Shown piece by piece: positions 23,480-34,539 of a stretch of 64,000 bases of DNA. The notes under the pieces are model-generated. The model saw nothing but the letters and a program-made list of their open reading frames with translations. It was not told the DNA's origin and searched no databases. The DNA is from Symsagittifera roscoffensis (taxonomy: Eukaryota; Xenacoelomorpha; Acoela; Convolutidae), in contig NC_087068.1 of assembly GCF_963678635.1 (NCBI RefSeq), positions 26,476,318 to 26,540,317 of the forward strand, written 5' to 3'. Both the position numbers and the translations under genes were made by a program. The stretch's first letter is position 1; each line of letters starts with the position of its first letter.

Positions 23480-26400
23480 CCGATAATTTGAAGGAATTGT
23501 ACTTACTTTGCGATAGTATTGAATAAAGCTTTGGCTTCAATGCAACGAATTCTGTGATTATATCACCCGGAATTCGTCTCTAAACGTTAAAACTATTATC
23601 TGCATTGTAGAGGAAGTGGTCCGATGGATAATTGGAGAAGTCGAAGTTTTCCAAAATTTCACGTTTCTCGTACGTTTTTATTCGTACATTACGCTGTCAG
23701 TGTCTGAGTATAAGAGGTGACAGATGAAGTTGGGCTTCATAACCTCGTAGTGAAATTTGTACATCTCAAACTTTGCTAGCTCTAGTATACACGCTCCTAC
23801 AATTGTGGGTAAATCCCATCTGATTTTCGTTGGCGCTAATGTCAATGCAGCTATGTCTTCACCAAAATCTTTTTAGGATTCAAAATCAAACTTATTTATA
23901 TTTCCCATTGTATCTTCTTCAACATCTCGTAAAATCTTGTTTTTCAATCTATTTCTTTTTGACTCACACATTTTCCCATGAATTAAATTGATCAATAATT
24001 TGTACAGGGCTTCTTCAAACTTTTTTTTGCCGCTTTCCGTTTGTTTGTATTTAGAGTTATGTACGGTTCGAGCCACAATTCTTGTTTGAACTTTACGATG
24101 CGATACAGTTTTGTAACAATAAGGCCAAGCTTCACGTAGAGTTTCAGGAGTTTAATGAAATATATAATCAATCTTATCATGTAAAGTCTGTAGCAGTTTT
24201 TTCACTTTACCTATTGCGGGTCCACAGTTTTCATTGTTTTTCATTTGTTCTGAAAGATTTGTTTGGTATCTGCTTAACCAATCTTTTCGAACCACTTCCT
24301 TAGTGGGTGCCAGTGGATAGTCACAGTGACTTTCATGCAACAATTGAGGGTATTTAAATCATTCTCAACAATATAACCGTAGTCTGAATCGTCATTAGAG
24401 GCTAAAATTTCTTCTATTGGCATGGAATTCACATCTTCGTTTTCATGATTATTTCTTTCATTTCTAACTCCGATTGTCTTGAAATGGCGTGCAGGCAGTT
24501 TGTGAGTTTGCATTACTCTACCGTATAAGTTTTTGGCATCAGCCATGAAACCATATGTAGTATCTTTGCTTGCATTAAATGTTTTGTTCAATTGCCTGTT
24601 TTTTGCAGTGAACTGTCGTTTTTCAAATATTGATGCAGTTTCACCTCGCATCTTTTTTTCAACCATGTCTTAATGATCTCGATCCGTTAGCAATTCAACA
24701 TCAGCTTTACATACCCGCCAAATTAGAAGCAGTGAAATGTTGAGCGCAGTCAAAGCCATATGTTTCATAGCTGATAGAGCGAAAATCCTCAAAGACACAG
24801 GCTAGGAGCAATGTGTCACATGACAAATATAAGTCATGATAGTCGCGCAGGCTCTGGCAATTAAATTGAGTGAAAGTTGATTTGAAAACAATCAAGTTAT
24901 CAGCATTAAAAGCAATTTTATCTCCGTCTAAACTATTCACCCACTTTTCGCGAGGCGGTTACTCTTTTTTCGTCAAATTTTTTACGATCGGCCAAGTAAT
25001 TATAAGGATAAAATCCTTTTCTGCGTATGAGAGTTCTACAAATTTGGCTTACGTTTTGAAAGTGGTGTTCCAGAATTGTAAATTTGTTGTCAGGCAAATT
25101 GGAACTAATTTTTGTAGTAATGAGTTAAGAAACTTGAAAGAATCTATAAAACGAAGCTACTCAAAAATATTTTGTATGGTTTGATCTTTTCATGTGATGG
25201 TTTTAACAACTAATCCAATAATTAGTGAAATATACTTCTCGTCGGTGGATGGAATGACTTGTTTTGTACTACGCGAGTCACACTCTTTTACAGCTAGACA
25301 TTTATGATGCCAGTCATAATTCTGCAAATTGAGTCGAACAACTGGAATTTAATTTATGTTTCTCCGCGCTAATTTACATTGTCGTGGGTCCATCCTAGAA
25401 GTTTTCCCGAAGAGTGACAATGATTCGGGCAGTTTTCTTTGCTTTACTAAAGTTTTCTTGACAGATCCAACAGGTTAGTGTTACTTCTTTACACAGTTGG
25501 CTACGATCTCCCAAATATCGTGGCACTTTCCGTTTATAGACGTAAACATCTCGGGCTAACAGATGTAACTTTTTTATAAAGTTTTTTTAAAAAATTTCAG
25601 AGCTATCAAGACTAAAGAAAAATAGTTCTGAGGACTCGTGATCAACAGCAACCATTGAGTACCTTTCATATTTTTCTAAAAAGCGAGTTGAGGAATTTGT
25701 GGGTTGTTCATACATGTTGTAACGGCATTCAGGAACGATTTGAAGTCAAAATGAATAACAATAGGTGCATACCAGAGGGCATGAAAGTTTTTATACTTAT
25801 ACTTGTGGCAACCATTTTCGGCTGTCGGAATTATCACTACAGCTGGTTCATGATCTCTGCTTTCGAACTTCACGATTTTTCTGCTTTCGATTTTTGCTTT
25901 CGAACTTCACAAACAAATCGGAGCAGGTCATTTATAAAAAACAAAGTGGTGCAATCCGGGTTCATATAAAAAAAGCAGATCCATCACAAAAATATCTGAA
26001 TTTTCAAACTTTGAGACAATCATTGGAATGAGATCTCCTTTTTGATATTGAAACACGTTTAATTGAACATTATTAAGTCACTCGAATTGAGGAATGATGT
26101 TTAAGTTCATAGGCATAATGAAATCATCAGATGCCTGATGCGTTCCGGGCTTTGTATAGGTGTGTGGATCTGTCTCTTCAGGTTTAGGGTCAACTAACCT
26201 CCCGACAATTAGATCACGCTTGTATCTAAGATGATAGGCGGCAGTGTAGCATATAAAAAAAGCAATTGTGAATGCTGTGATTACGAATATTGATTAATTG
26301 TTGTGAATTTGCTATTTTTGCAGGGAGAGGTATAAACAAAGAGCCTCTGATTGGTAAAATTTTTCCGATTTTTATGTAAAGCTCATTTATACGCTGCAGA

Positions 26401-27143
26401 ACCCAACCGCTACTATGGGCTGAAAAATTCTGGAACACAGCTTCTATTGATCCAAGCTTTTCGCGAAATAACTCATCAGACAAACCGTTTCCATATAGGG
26501 GCGTCATCTTAGAATAAGCGAAAATTTCAACGCGTTTGTCTTAAAGTTGATGCATGCTTTGGTCCGAAACAACAGTAGCATGCTTGATTAAAGTAAGTTT
26601 AACCGAAAATTGTACTTTGCAGGGTCCATTACAAGTTCTATCTGAAATTAAACTTTGATTCTCATTTTTTCTTAACGTCATAAATTCGCTAAGATCATGT
26701 TTATTATTTTGGTTGGGAATAGTAAAAGTCATTAAGGTATTTATCATGGCTGATTGATGAAATTCAATTGAAGCTGAAAAGTTATCAATATCGCTTGCCT
26801 GTGTGGTTGAGCTAGAGGGGTTGCTGAGTGATGTATGTTGTTGATCCAAAAAAGGTAGCCCATGCTCTGATTGCATGTGATCCTTAAAATCTTAAAATTC
26901 TCAAAAACCAAGCAGACAATATCGACATCAATTGTTAAGTTTTTGATTATCTGATTCAATATGCTGCTGTAATTTTGATTGCAATAAACTGCTAAATTTA
27001 CAATGGTGGCAAGTGAAAACGGGTAATTTTTTGTCAACAGCGTGAAAGTTTCCTTCAGCCCTGCTAAATTTACAACGGTAGCAAGTGAAAACGGGTAATT
27101 CTTTGTCAACAGCGTGAAAATTTCTTTCATGTCTAGAAAACAT
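23480..27143 (-). pseudogene. Polinton protein-primed DNA polymerase B, broken
   Basis: Minus-strand gene of about 1,200 codons scattered over several frames. In order from 27,143: a duplicated zinc-finger-like N-terminus (FTCYRCKFS and FTCHHCKFS, then LQQHIESD); SGWVLQRINELYIKIGKILP and RGSLFIPLP (about 26,330-26,430), conserved in Polinton polymerases; APIVIHFDFKSFL (about 25,745-25,785), the exonuclease I motif with DFK in place of DFE; CWICQENFSKAKK then a HCH..GK..GWTHDN zinc-binding-like block (about 25,370-25,490); YHDLYLSCDTLLLACVFEDF (about 24,790-24,850); YGFMADAKNLYGRVMQ (motif A region); DYPLAP; LGLIVTK...FKQELWLEPYI; and YSDTDS (motif C, 23,693-23,710) with the catalytic aspartates kept. 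It ends soon after ALKPKLYS, short of the usual C-terminus. At least five frameshifts or stops. Confidence 0.9.
26989..27132 (-). repeat. 72-bp in-frame tandem duplication in polymerase N-terminus
   Basis: Two copies of a 72-base unit start at 26,989 and 27,061. They encode two 24-residue repeats around HAVDKxLPVFTCxxCKFS. Only the downstream copy is followed by a plausible His partner (LQQHI), so the duplication copied half a C2H2-type finger. Confidence 0.85.
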
Positions 27144-27148
27144 AACAA

Positions 27149-28143
27149 AATTAATTCAAATTAACAATTAGAAATGTTTAAAAAAACATTTTGGAAGTTA
27201 ATTACCAGTAGAAAGCAAATTTTTCAAAATATAAATTTCGATTAAATCAACAATGTTTGAACATGTTAAAATAAATTTTTCCGTCAAAATTTGTTTTGTA
27301 GTTGTTTTCCCGCCAAAAACACATAAAATCAAACTTGATTTGCTTTCAATTTTTAAAAAATTTTCAATAGCTTTGTATTTAGAAAACCGATTTCAGCAAA
27401 AAAAATGTATATCTTTTCATAGGATACCTTATGAATAATGTGAAATCAATTCATATTTTATCTGATACAATTAGGATATATGTAAAGTTCAAAGAGGTAT
27501 AACCGAGTACTATTTTTTCCATTAAAACTAACCCGTTTCTTTGATTAACCCAAAAAATAACTCTTAAAGAGAATTTTTTTGCGCTTGAAATGTTGATCTC
27601 CATAAAACATTGATATACAGGTTCTGACCACTTGTTTAAGAAAGTGTAGCGCACTGAGAACAGCAATAGTAGTAGACTAAATTCGGACCGTGCAACAAAA
27701 AGTTAGAAAATTGGTATAGAATGATGCTTTTCCAAAAAGAAATGTCTGTATCTCTTCAGTGGATGGTCTGAACATATTCGTGCAACATATCAAAATACTG
27801 CTCCCGACGAGTTGATTAATTTTGTTCAGAAGCCTGAAGACTATAGGAACTCAAGTTTACGAGATAAAAATTTTCATTATTTTTCGGAGATTTAAAAAGT
27901 TCTTTTTTGTATTTTGATTGAAGAGTTGTCCAACATTCGGTTACAAAATGATTTCTTATGCTCTCCTTTTCCTAGCAACTCGATAAGTGAAGCATTAAGA
28001 GGCAGAGAATTTTAATTTATACATTTTTTATATATAAAAACACCAAATGAAAGCAATTAAATATTAATCTTAGTTTCAAGTTTAAATCTTTATACACAAT
28101 AAAACCAAATGAAAATCAAACAAACTCAATCTCAGTTTCAAAG
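27149..28143. other. Polinton spacer; no gene recognised
   Basis: Very AT-rich. Short ORFs at 27,253-27,438 (+) and 27,451-27,666 (-) show no family features. I see nothing else to support between the polymerase start and the next minus-strand ORF. Confidence 0.5.
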
Positions 28144-28591
28144 TTAAATAATTTCTAAATACTCCTGAGCTTGTTCTAGTGTTGCTAGTTTTCGCTTTTT
28201 CTTTGGTGCAAGGCATAGAGAAGGAGTCAAATTTTCCTAATGATTACTCACTGTCGCTTCGGGGGTGCGCGTTGGAGTTGAAGAATCTGGTTCATCAAGC
28301 CATGGTGACACTGTAGGAAAAGGATCAGCTTTCGGGGTTACTTATAATGATGACTCAATATGTTCCTTTCCCCATAAACGATGAAAAAACTCAATTTCTT
28401 CAAAAATTTTAACTGGTTTTCACACATCGGAGTAACATCAAAATCGTATTTATACAAGTTTTTTTTCCTGGTTATGGTAAAGCTGATAAATCAATCTGAA
28501 GTGCGAAAGGCTCGTCAGGATCCGTATATTTACCAGAATTTGTAAGGTAACTCAAATACTTCATATTCACTTCTTCGTCTTCCTTTGACAT
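28144..28591 (-). pseudogene. Polinton small ORF with nuclear localisation signal, frameshifted
   Basis: Starts MSKEDEEVNMKYLSYLTNSG at 28,591. After frame changes it ends PKKKRKLATLEQAQEYLEII at 28,147, with the stop at 28,144-28,146. PKKKRK is a textbook monopartite nuclear localisation signal. The middle is Pro/Ser/Thr-rich (SPWLDEPDSSTPTRTPEAT). About 145 codons would be the intact length. I do not recognise the family. It is transcribed like the polymerase, so it may be an early gene; that is inference. Confidence 0.45.
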
Positions 28592-29164
28592 TTTTAAGGA
28601 AAGATTACTGAATAAACTTTAAAAAATTTTTGGGAATCATAATGTGGTTTGTTCAAGTTCACTCATCAGAATTAAAACTTTTTTCTTCGTTAATAATTAC
28701 AACAAAATTACCGTAAACGGTTTCATAAAAAGGTTCTTTCGTGGAATATCCGGCAAAAATATAACAAGGCATTTTTGAAGAGAATTTAGAAGAAATTGAC
28801 AAACGTAACGCAGAGAGAAAAGAAACTGAAATGAATTGTGAAAATTCCTCAAGAGATTAAAATAGGGATCAGTCTTCTAAAATTAGAAATTTAGGACCTC
28901 CTATGTAATTTCTTATCAGTTTACTGAAGGAGGGCGTGTTAAATATTTATGTTACATTGTGTGGTATTCTATGTATATCTAATTTGCAATAAAACAAAAA
29001 ACTTGTATCAAAAATAATGTTTATTATGACCTTTGACACCCATTAAAATTTTTATCAGTTGGACATGCACAAAATACTAATTAATTTGAACCAAATTGCA
29101 GTTCAAAATTGATGCTATATAAAGTAAATGTGTGCTTATGTTAAAATAGATACAACGCTTTCTT
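28592..29164. other. divergent spacer between minus- and plus-strand Polinton genes
   Basis: AT-rich and without an ORF of note. Gene orientation switches here from minus to plus, so it would hold the divergent promoters of the two gene blocks. No motif is clear enough to call. Confidence 0.4.
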
Positions 29165-29616
29165 TTGCAGACCTATACTGTCAATCGAAACCATTTCTCT
29201 GCATTCAATTTTAAATCAAGTTACTTTGAAAATTTACTCAGTACAGTGATTAAAACGAAAACAAGCACCACAGCAGATGCAGATAAAGATTTTCGCGACT
29301 GCTATTTCGATATTTCGGAAAACAGTAAAAGATTAGTGCGTGCTACATTGAAAACATATGACCAAACTGGAACTTATGTATTCTTGAAAGTTTTCAAAAA
29401 AGCAACTAGAGGTGCTGAATTTGAATGTGTACAACAATTTTCCTTAACCAACGAAGAATTTTAAAAATTACTAAAATCGGGAAAGTCAATCCGAGCGGAA
29501 ATAAGTGAAATTTCTGATACTGCTGAAAACAAAGACAAACCACAGTTGAAGCGTAAACGTGCCAGGAAATCCCAATTTTCCTCAAACACAAACATTTTCA
29601 AGCCCGACTCGAAATA
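29165..29616 (+). pseudogene. Polinton ORF, basic C-terminus, one in-frame stop
   Basis: Open from 29,165 (no ATG at the 5' end; the first codons follow a 'ttcttttgcag' that resembles a splice acceptor) to a TAA at 29,462-29,464. It then continues in the same frame to 29,616. The sequence runs FRDCYFDISENSKRLVRATL, FLKVFKK, then CVQQFSLTNEEF, and ends in a Lys/Arg cluster KRKRARK. The alternating strands followed by a 'FTxEEFxxL' helix could suit a small nucleic-acid-binding protein, but I do not recognise the family and assign no function. Confidence 0.45.
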
Positions 29617-29621
29617 ATTTG

Positions 29622-30316
29622 TCTTCACAAAAAGGCAGAGTTTTTTTATGAAGTTGTGTTACCTGATTATTTCAAAAAATTTTAACCAAATTTCAAACTT
29701 GTTTTTACTGAAAAAAATCCTTTCTCATCTTCTTTTAAAAATTATGCATTCGGAAGCCACTTCAAATCTGAGTATTGCCGTTTTCCAATTGAAACTGAAA
29801 AAAAACCAATTTTTTTCTTCCCAAAAATATTTCAGTGTTCCTTGTTTTTTCATTTGCTTCAAATTCTTGGTTTCTCATGCATTAGATGTCAAAGAAAGCG
29901 GCGAAATATTTGAAAATCTTACACTAGGTCTCACTTATTCAGCACAACCTGTTGCAGCCAATCTCGATTTGTTAGATTTCACTGCAATCAAAAAACGTTT
30001 ACCTAATTTATTGCTTTCTGTAACATCATCTAACAAACAAACTCCACTAAATCAAAAGGTTTGCAAGAAATCTTTGCAATCAAAACGTTGGCCGTTTGCA
30101 ATCAAAACGTTGGCCGTTTGTGGACAGAAACGAATTGATAATACAGTTACGACTGCTGCATCATCGACGTCAAACAAATCCGCGACATTTTTGACTGCAG
30201 TTTCAAAGAAACACACAGAAAGCAGACATATTCAAACATATGAGATGAAAACAGAAACTTTGAAAAATTTTGAAATCTTAATTAATGGACCTCATTCGGC
30301 CGTTTTTGTAAGATAA
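29622..30316 (+). pseudogene. Polinton ORF of unknown function, frame-shifted
   Basis: The longest single open frame is 29,648-30,316 (222 codons). Its first half is Phe/Leu/Lys-rich and looks less protein-like than the parallel frame reading FFYEVVLPDYFKKF from about 29,639. The second half (FENLTLGLTYSAQPVAANLD, LLDFTAIKKRLPNLL) looks genuine. This suggests one gene with a frameshift near 29,880. At 30,077-30,120 a 22-base unit is tandemly doubled. No family recognised. Confidence 0.4.
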
Positions 30317-30318
30317 TG

Positions 30319-30812
30319 GATCTTTTGACCAGTTTATATGGAAAACTTGATGAAGATAGTGATGTTTTGTTTGTGGAAATTTTTGTTGAAGAGAAACTTA
30401 GGTTTTAATTGATAATTCTCATTACACTTTTTTTTATGCTGAGTTCAGTAAACATTATTTCAATTTTCGATTTGAAACTTATTCATGAAAATTTTTAAAA
30501 TATAAAGTCACAGTATCCAGATAAATTAGTCAGATTTTCCTTATTTTTAAACACTTGTTTGTATTTGGATGCTGATAATAATTTGGATTTTGTTTTGGAA
30601 AGCAGTCCATATGGTGATTTAATTGGAATAGACAATTCGTCGCTCGACAAACACTTGGAACGAATCAAATTTCGTAGAATACATGCTATTTTGCATGACG
30701 CAGCAGGATAATTGCAAGAAAAAAATCATACCGGTCCTGGTTACACATATGTTTTGCCTTGTCCAATAAAAAACTGTTAACTGGGTCACGTGACAGGTAT
30801 TGTGTTTTGGTT
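30319..30812 (+). pseudogene. Polinton ORF with HDAAG...HTGPGY block, broken
   Basis: An acidic start (MDLLTSLYGKLDEDSDVLFV from 30,319) is separated by a degenerate A/T-rich stretch from YLDADNNLDFVLESSPYGDL, IHAILHDAAG, a TAA, then HTGPGYTYVLP and GHVTG in the same frame (about 30,575-30,810). The dense Gly, His and aromatic residues look like a conserved domain. I recognise it only as a kind of ORF seen near Polinton structural genes and cannot name its function. Two in-frame stops are present. Confidence 0.4.
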
Positions 30813-30870
30813 ATTTCTTAAAGCATTCAAACCAAAGTTATTTCTTTTGTTGGAATGTTGAGTAAAAGTC

Positions 30871-31352
30871 ATGTTAACCCAAAGAAAGAAAGCTACTAAT
30901 TTGTTTTTCAACCATCCCATTATTTTGGATATTGAAGGTTTTAAATGCAGCAAGAAACCTTTCATCATAAAGGAACTTTCCGTTTGCTCTGCTAATAAAA
31001 TTGATACAATTCATTTTCTGCCACCAGTTCATTTCCTCAATTTATCAAAAGAAGAGAAAAAAGCTTACAATTGGGTATCTAAATTTCTGCACGGCCTTCG
31101 TTGGGACGAAGGTGCATACCCTTACTCATACTTGGATGAAATTTGTGACAGCAATCGTTTGAGGAACCCAATTTCCCATTTTTTTTGTAAAGGTACACAA
31201 AATCTGTTTTGTTAGCTGATTACTTGAAATTACCCGTGACAAATTTGGAAGATTTTGGCTGCCCAAAGATTGAACAGTTAATGGGTCAAGAAAAATATAT
31301 TTGCAAAAAAAACACTCTTTTTTACTTCCCTCGCATCAATTATTAAAGCATT
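30871..31352 (+). pseudogene. exonuclease-like (DxE, RNase H-fold) Polinton gene, frameshifted
   Basis: From 30,871 the frame reads MLTQRKKATNLFFNHPI, then ILDIEGFKCSKKPFIIKELS, FLPPVHFLNLSKEEKKAYNW, KFLHGLRWDEGAYPY and LDEICDSN. After a frameshift near 31,195 it continues VLADYLKLPVTNLEDFGCPK and QEKYICKKN (to about 31,350). The opening D-x-E-G-F strand, an aromatic/Trp-rich HGLxW block and a late GCPK match a widespread invertebrate protein type with a DEDD-exonuclease-like N-terminus often found with Polintons and related elements. The assignment rests on motif memory; catalytic function is inferred. Confidence 0.5.
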
Positions 31353-31934
31353 GTACCCGTAGAAAATCTAATTTGTTTTCGACTGGATACAAAATGAACT
31401 GTCCAATGTTGCAAACAACCTTATCTCCAAATTTCGTGGTTTACGCTTCGATGACTAATCAGAGCCCTGAAAACAATTTAACCGCAATAATTAAGGTTAC
31501 TCTTATGAGGACAGGCATATTAGATTGTCGAGGAAAACTTCTCCTGCAAAAACATGAACAAATTACACTGAACGATATCGAAATCGATAATTTACGGAAA
31601 TTTTTTTACCGTGCTTGACTACTTTCACCTGTACAATGTCCAGACTCCAGGAACTTTGACAGTCAATATGTTGTTCAATCTCAACCTGGAAGGGCTGCTA
31701 CCTCAGCTGGGGGAGAGAAGACAAATCAATTTGCTTGACCAACAGCTTCCAGCTGAACTGAAAGAATTAGTTAAAACTGATAACATTGAGGAAACACATT
31801 TAGTTTCAGCCACTATCAGAGTTCTTGCTCATTTTGTTGTAAAACTCAATTATAATTGTAATCATGACAAGTTCAAAAAATATGAATTCTTCTTCATTGA
31901 ACGAGGTGCTGATTTGCCTGTTGAACCGAAATGA
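31353..31934 (+). pseudogene. conserved-looking Polinton ORF, two frames
   Basis: Two overlapping frames (to 31,618 and from 31,611) read as one protein with a frameshift at about 31,612. The first has LTAIIKVTLMRTGILDCRGK, the second FHLYNVQTPGTLTVNMLFNL, LPQLGERRQINLLDQQLP and ATIRVLAHFVVKLNYN, ending at 31,934 with a normal stop. Amino-acid composition and strand-like pattern look genuine, but I do not recognise the family. Its place between the exonuclease-like gene and the ATPase suggests a virion or packaging role (inference). Confidence 0.45.
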
Positions 31935-32082
31935 AGAAGCATTTATATACCAAGTTTTGTGAATACTAATAAATATATTTAGTGATGGTTTATACTTTTA
32001 TTTGATCGTGTGTGATTACTTTTTGATAACATGTCGTGTATGAAAATTCGAAAATGCAAAAAAAAACTTCGCCAAAAGAAAA

Positions 32083-32262
32083 ATGAATTTGACAAGTGAG
32101 AGTTTACCAAAAGAGTTATTAGACGAAATCAGAACCGGAAACGAAGAAAAAATAAAAATTGTTCGGATACATGACAGACAAAACTATAGCAAATATAAAG
32201 TAAAACACAAACCAAACGGCAATCGGTCAGAGAGAAAAAAGGCGATTGGTAAGCCAGTGTAA
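32083..32262 (+). CDS. small basic ORF (59 aa), uncertain
   Basis: ATG at 32,083, TAA at 32,260-32,262. It reads MNLTSESLPKELLDEIRTGN followed by a Lys/Arg-rich tail (KHKPNGNRSERKKAIGK). It is the only ORF in the 31,935-32,600 gap with protein-like composition; the rest of that gap shows nothing. It may be the leftover start of a longer basic core protein. No family recognised. Confidence 0.3.
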   Translation: MNLTSESLPKELLDEIRTGNEEKIKIVRIHDRQNYSKYKVKHKPNGNRSERKKAIGKPV

Positions 32263-32600
32263 CTATCAACCCATGATACAATAAAGCATAAAAAGTCTTC
32301 TAGTAAACATGAAAAATTAGGAAACCACTGTCGAGAACAATGATTGCGACTTCGTAGACATTGGTGGTGTCGAACAGTCTCTATCTGACGGAAACAGATC
32401 CTGGCAATTTTTTTCAATTCTGTTTCCCTTCCATCTGCAGAAGTTGTCTACTTTACACAAGTCTGATTTTTTTTCATTTTGCTATCTTTTTCCATATCAA
32501 AACTGTCCTTTTACAACCTAAATTGTGATGAGACTGCCATCTGCCTTTCGATACTGTCCAGTACAGTTGGTTACAGGTTATCAAATCCCAAGTTAAAATA

Positions 32601-33300
32601 ATGAATAAGATCAATCATTTCATCAAAAGATCGTCTGTTTATGTCCGTTTCAGGTCCCTCGGGATCTGGCAAAACTGATTTAATCTTTCAAACGCTTCTC
32701 AGAGGTACATTCTGTCCATCTGATAACAAGATATTTTATTTTTATCTTCACGATCAGCCCATATACCGTTCCTTTGTTTCTCAAAGCAAATTAGATTTTG
32801 AGTTTATAAAGTTGTCCAGCCTTGAAATTGTTAATAACTTACGGGATTCCATGATTGTCTTTGATGATACCTGTGAAGAAATTTTTAATGAAAAAGATTT
32901 TTTTTAAATAGCTACAGCAGGGCGACATAAAAATGTTCATGTTGTTTAAGTCAATCAAAACTTATTTCAGCAAAGTAAACAATCACGTACAATAGATTTG
33001 AACTCAACTCACCTAGTTTTGTTCAAATCACCTCGAGACTTTCAACAAACTTATTATTTAGGCAGACAATTGAATAAAAATACAAAGTTCCTCAGTCATG
33101 CGTATCAAATGGCAACGAAAGAAGATTTCGGTCATCTTTTGATAGACTTACGTCCCAAAACTTCAGAATGTTTTCGTTATTCGTCAAACATAGTTCCACC
33201 GTCGCCAACCAATTTTTATTTACCATCCTCAAAAGCAGTCATCACATCTCTTAAAAATAAAAGAGAAAGAATTATGTATATTGAAGCAAATGCTCAATAG
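32601..33300 (+). pseudogene. Polinton packaging ATPase (FtsK/HerA, A32-like), broken
   Basis: This is the motor that packs DNA into capsids in Polintons and related viruses. MNKINHFIKRSSVY (from 32,601) is followed, after a frameshift, by the Walker A loop GPSGSGKT (32,653-32,676). Walker B is MIVFDD (32,851-32,868). In the same frame come TAA stops at 32,905-32,907 and 32,947-32,949, then NSTHLVLFKSPRDFQQ, a sensor-like block, and FGHLLIDLRPKT near the end. Stop TAG at 33,298-33,300. About 230 codons, the usual length. The catalytic motifs are all present; only the stops and one frameshift disable it. Confidence 0.88.
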
Positions 33301-33547
33301 TCATCTTTGTAGATCAATTTGGACAAGAGCTGATTCAAATTTTATTAGATTTCTTTGCGATTGTTTTGTAAATGTTTTTCTGGGACATGTTCCAGCTAAC
33401 AAAAATCTCATCGAGAGTAAGAAAATACCATTTGAAAAAATGGTTGACCCTATGTTTAGAATCCGAGAAAAAGGAATAGTGCTTGCAAACAATATTTCAC
33501 TGGTTAAATCAATCCGAAAACCGTCTTACATCTACCTGAAAAACTAG
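33285..33547 (+). pseudogene. small Polinton ORF after the ATPase
   Basis: Overlaps the ATPase end in another frame. It reads FIRFLCDCFVNVFLGHVPAN, then KIPFEKMVDPMF and KGIVLANNISLVKSI, ending at 33,547. It resembles the ~100-residue helical ORF (pattern 'lxxaixecxxNvLxGnvplsxxqk') often found downstream of Polinton or virophage-like structural genes. Function unknown. The single frame is open, but no clear start is present. Confidence 0.45.
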
Positions 33548-33554
33548 AACCTTA

Positions 33555-34520
33555 GGCATTTATGCTGAAGCATTCATCCTCCTTCCTCGCAAAACATATG
33601 CTTCAGATAAAAAAACTGTACCACGATCTCAAATAATTCTTAATCCATTATTTAAGGACAAACTATCTCAATTTAATTACATAAAACGATTTCATGAACG
33701 AAATACCAGCCGTGACTCTCCAGCACCAATAAACACAACTCCTACTTCGTTAACCCCTCATATTGTAGTACAAAATCTTCGAAAAAGAAATCTATTGGCA
33801 CTTACCTAATTCTGTGGGGATGGCAATGATAAAGCAGAAATATGTTGAATCAGACATTTTTCTGCAGCAAACAAGTTCAAAGGGAATAGAAAAAAAACTA
33901 TGAAAAAAGTATTGGAAAAAACGCTGAAGTGTTTTGAAAGGTTATGGAATCCATTCAAGAGCTATTGGAAGCTAATAAATTGGAAAGGGCAAACATAGTG
34001 CTGAAGCAGTTGTTCACAGTTAAATCCTTGAATTTAGACGCCGATGGATACACTTTAATTCAAGGAAAATCAACACTCGTTAAAATTCAACCTTTTTTGT
34101 ACGATACACAGCAAAACACAAAAAAATTGACAAGAGTGTTTTTTATCCGCACATTTTGAAAGAACTGAATCTTGATCCTAGTTTAGTGTCCAGAACTTAT
34201 GCCAAACAGATTCTCCGCTCGCTTAAGAGCGGAGCAGCTGAGCCCTCAACTTCTTTTTTGTCTCCGACAACCCGGCAACTGAGGAATCGAAGAGATCAAA
34301 ACCCTCCTCTTCCTCGATCGACAACTCTCAAACCCAGAACCAAGCAATCCGACAAAAAAACCCAGAAAAGAATTTGTCTTCTCCAACGACGACAATGGCG
34401 ACGATGACAAAAACTATGAAAGCAGTAACGAATCATTTGCGACGTCAACAAAAGAATGGAAATCCTGCTATCAGTGAACAAAAGAAACTCAAAATTTCTA
34501 CACGAAAAGTCTAGCTGCAT
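33555..34520 (+). pseudogene. degenerate Polinton ORFs between ATPase and integrase
   Basis: Fragments in changing frames: LGIYAEAFILLPRKTYASDK and NPLFKDKLSQFNYIKRFHER (about 33,555-33,720), VQNLRKRNLLAL, MESIQELLEANKLERANIVL (33,944-34,159), and, after a frame change, LKELNLDPSLVSRTYAKQIL with a basic Pro/Arg-rich tail (34,156-34,407). These fit one or two proteins, the second with a coiled-coil-like start and a basic tail. No family is named; broken by at least three frameshifts. Confidence 0.4.
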
Positions 34521-34539
34521 TTGGTAGCGTAGAAAATTA

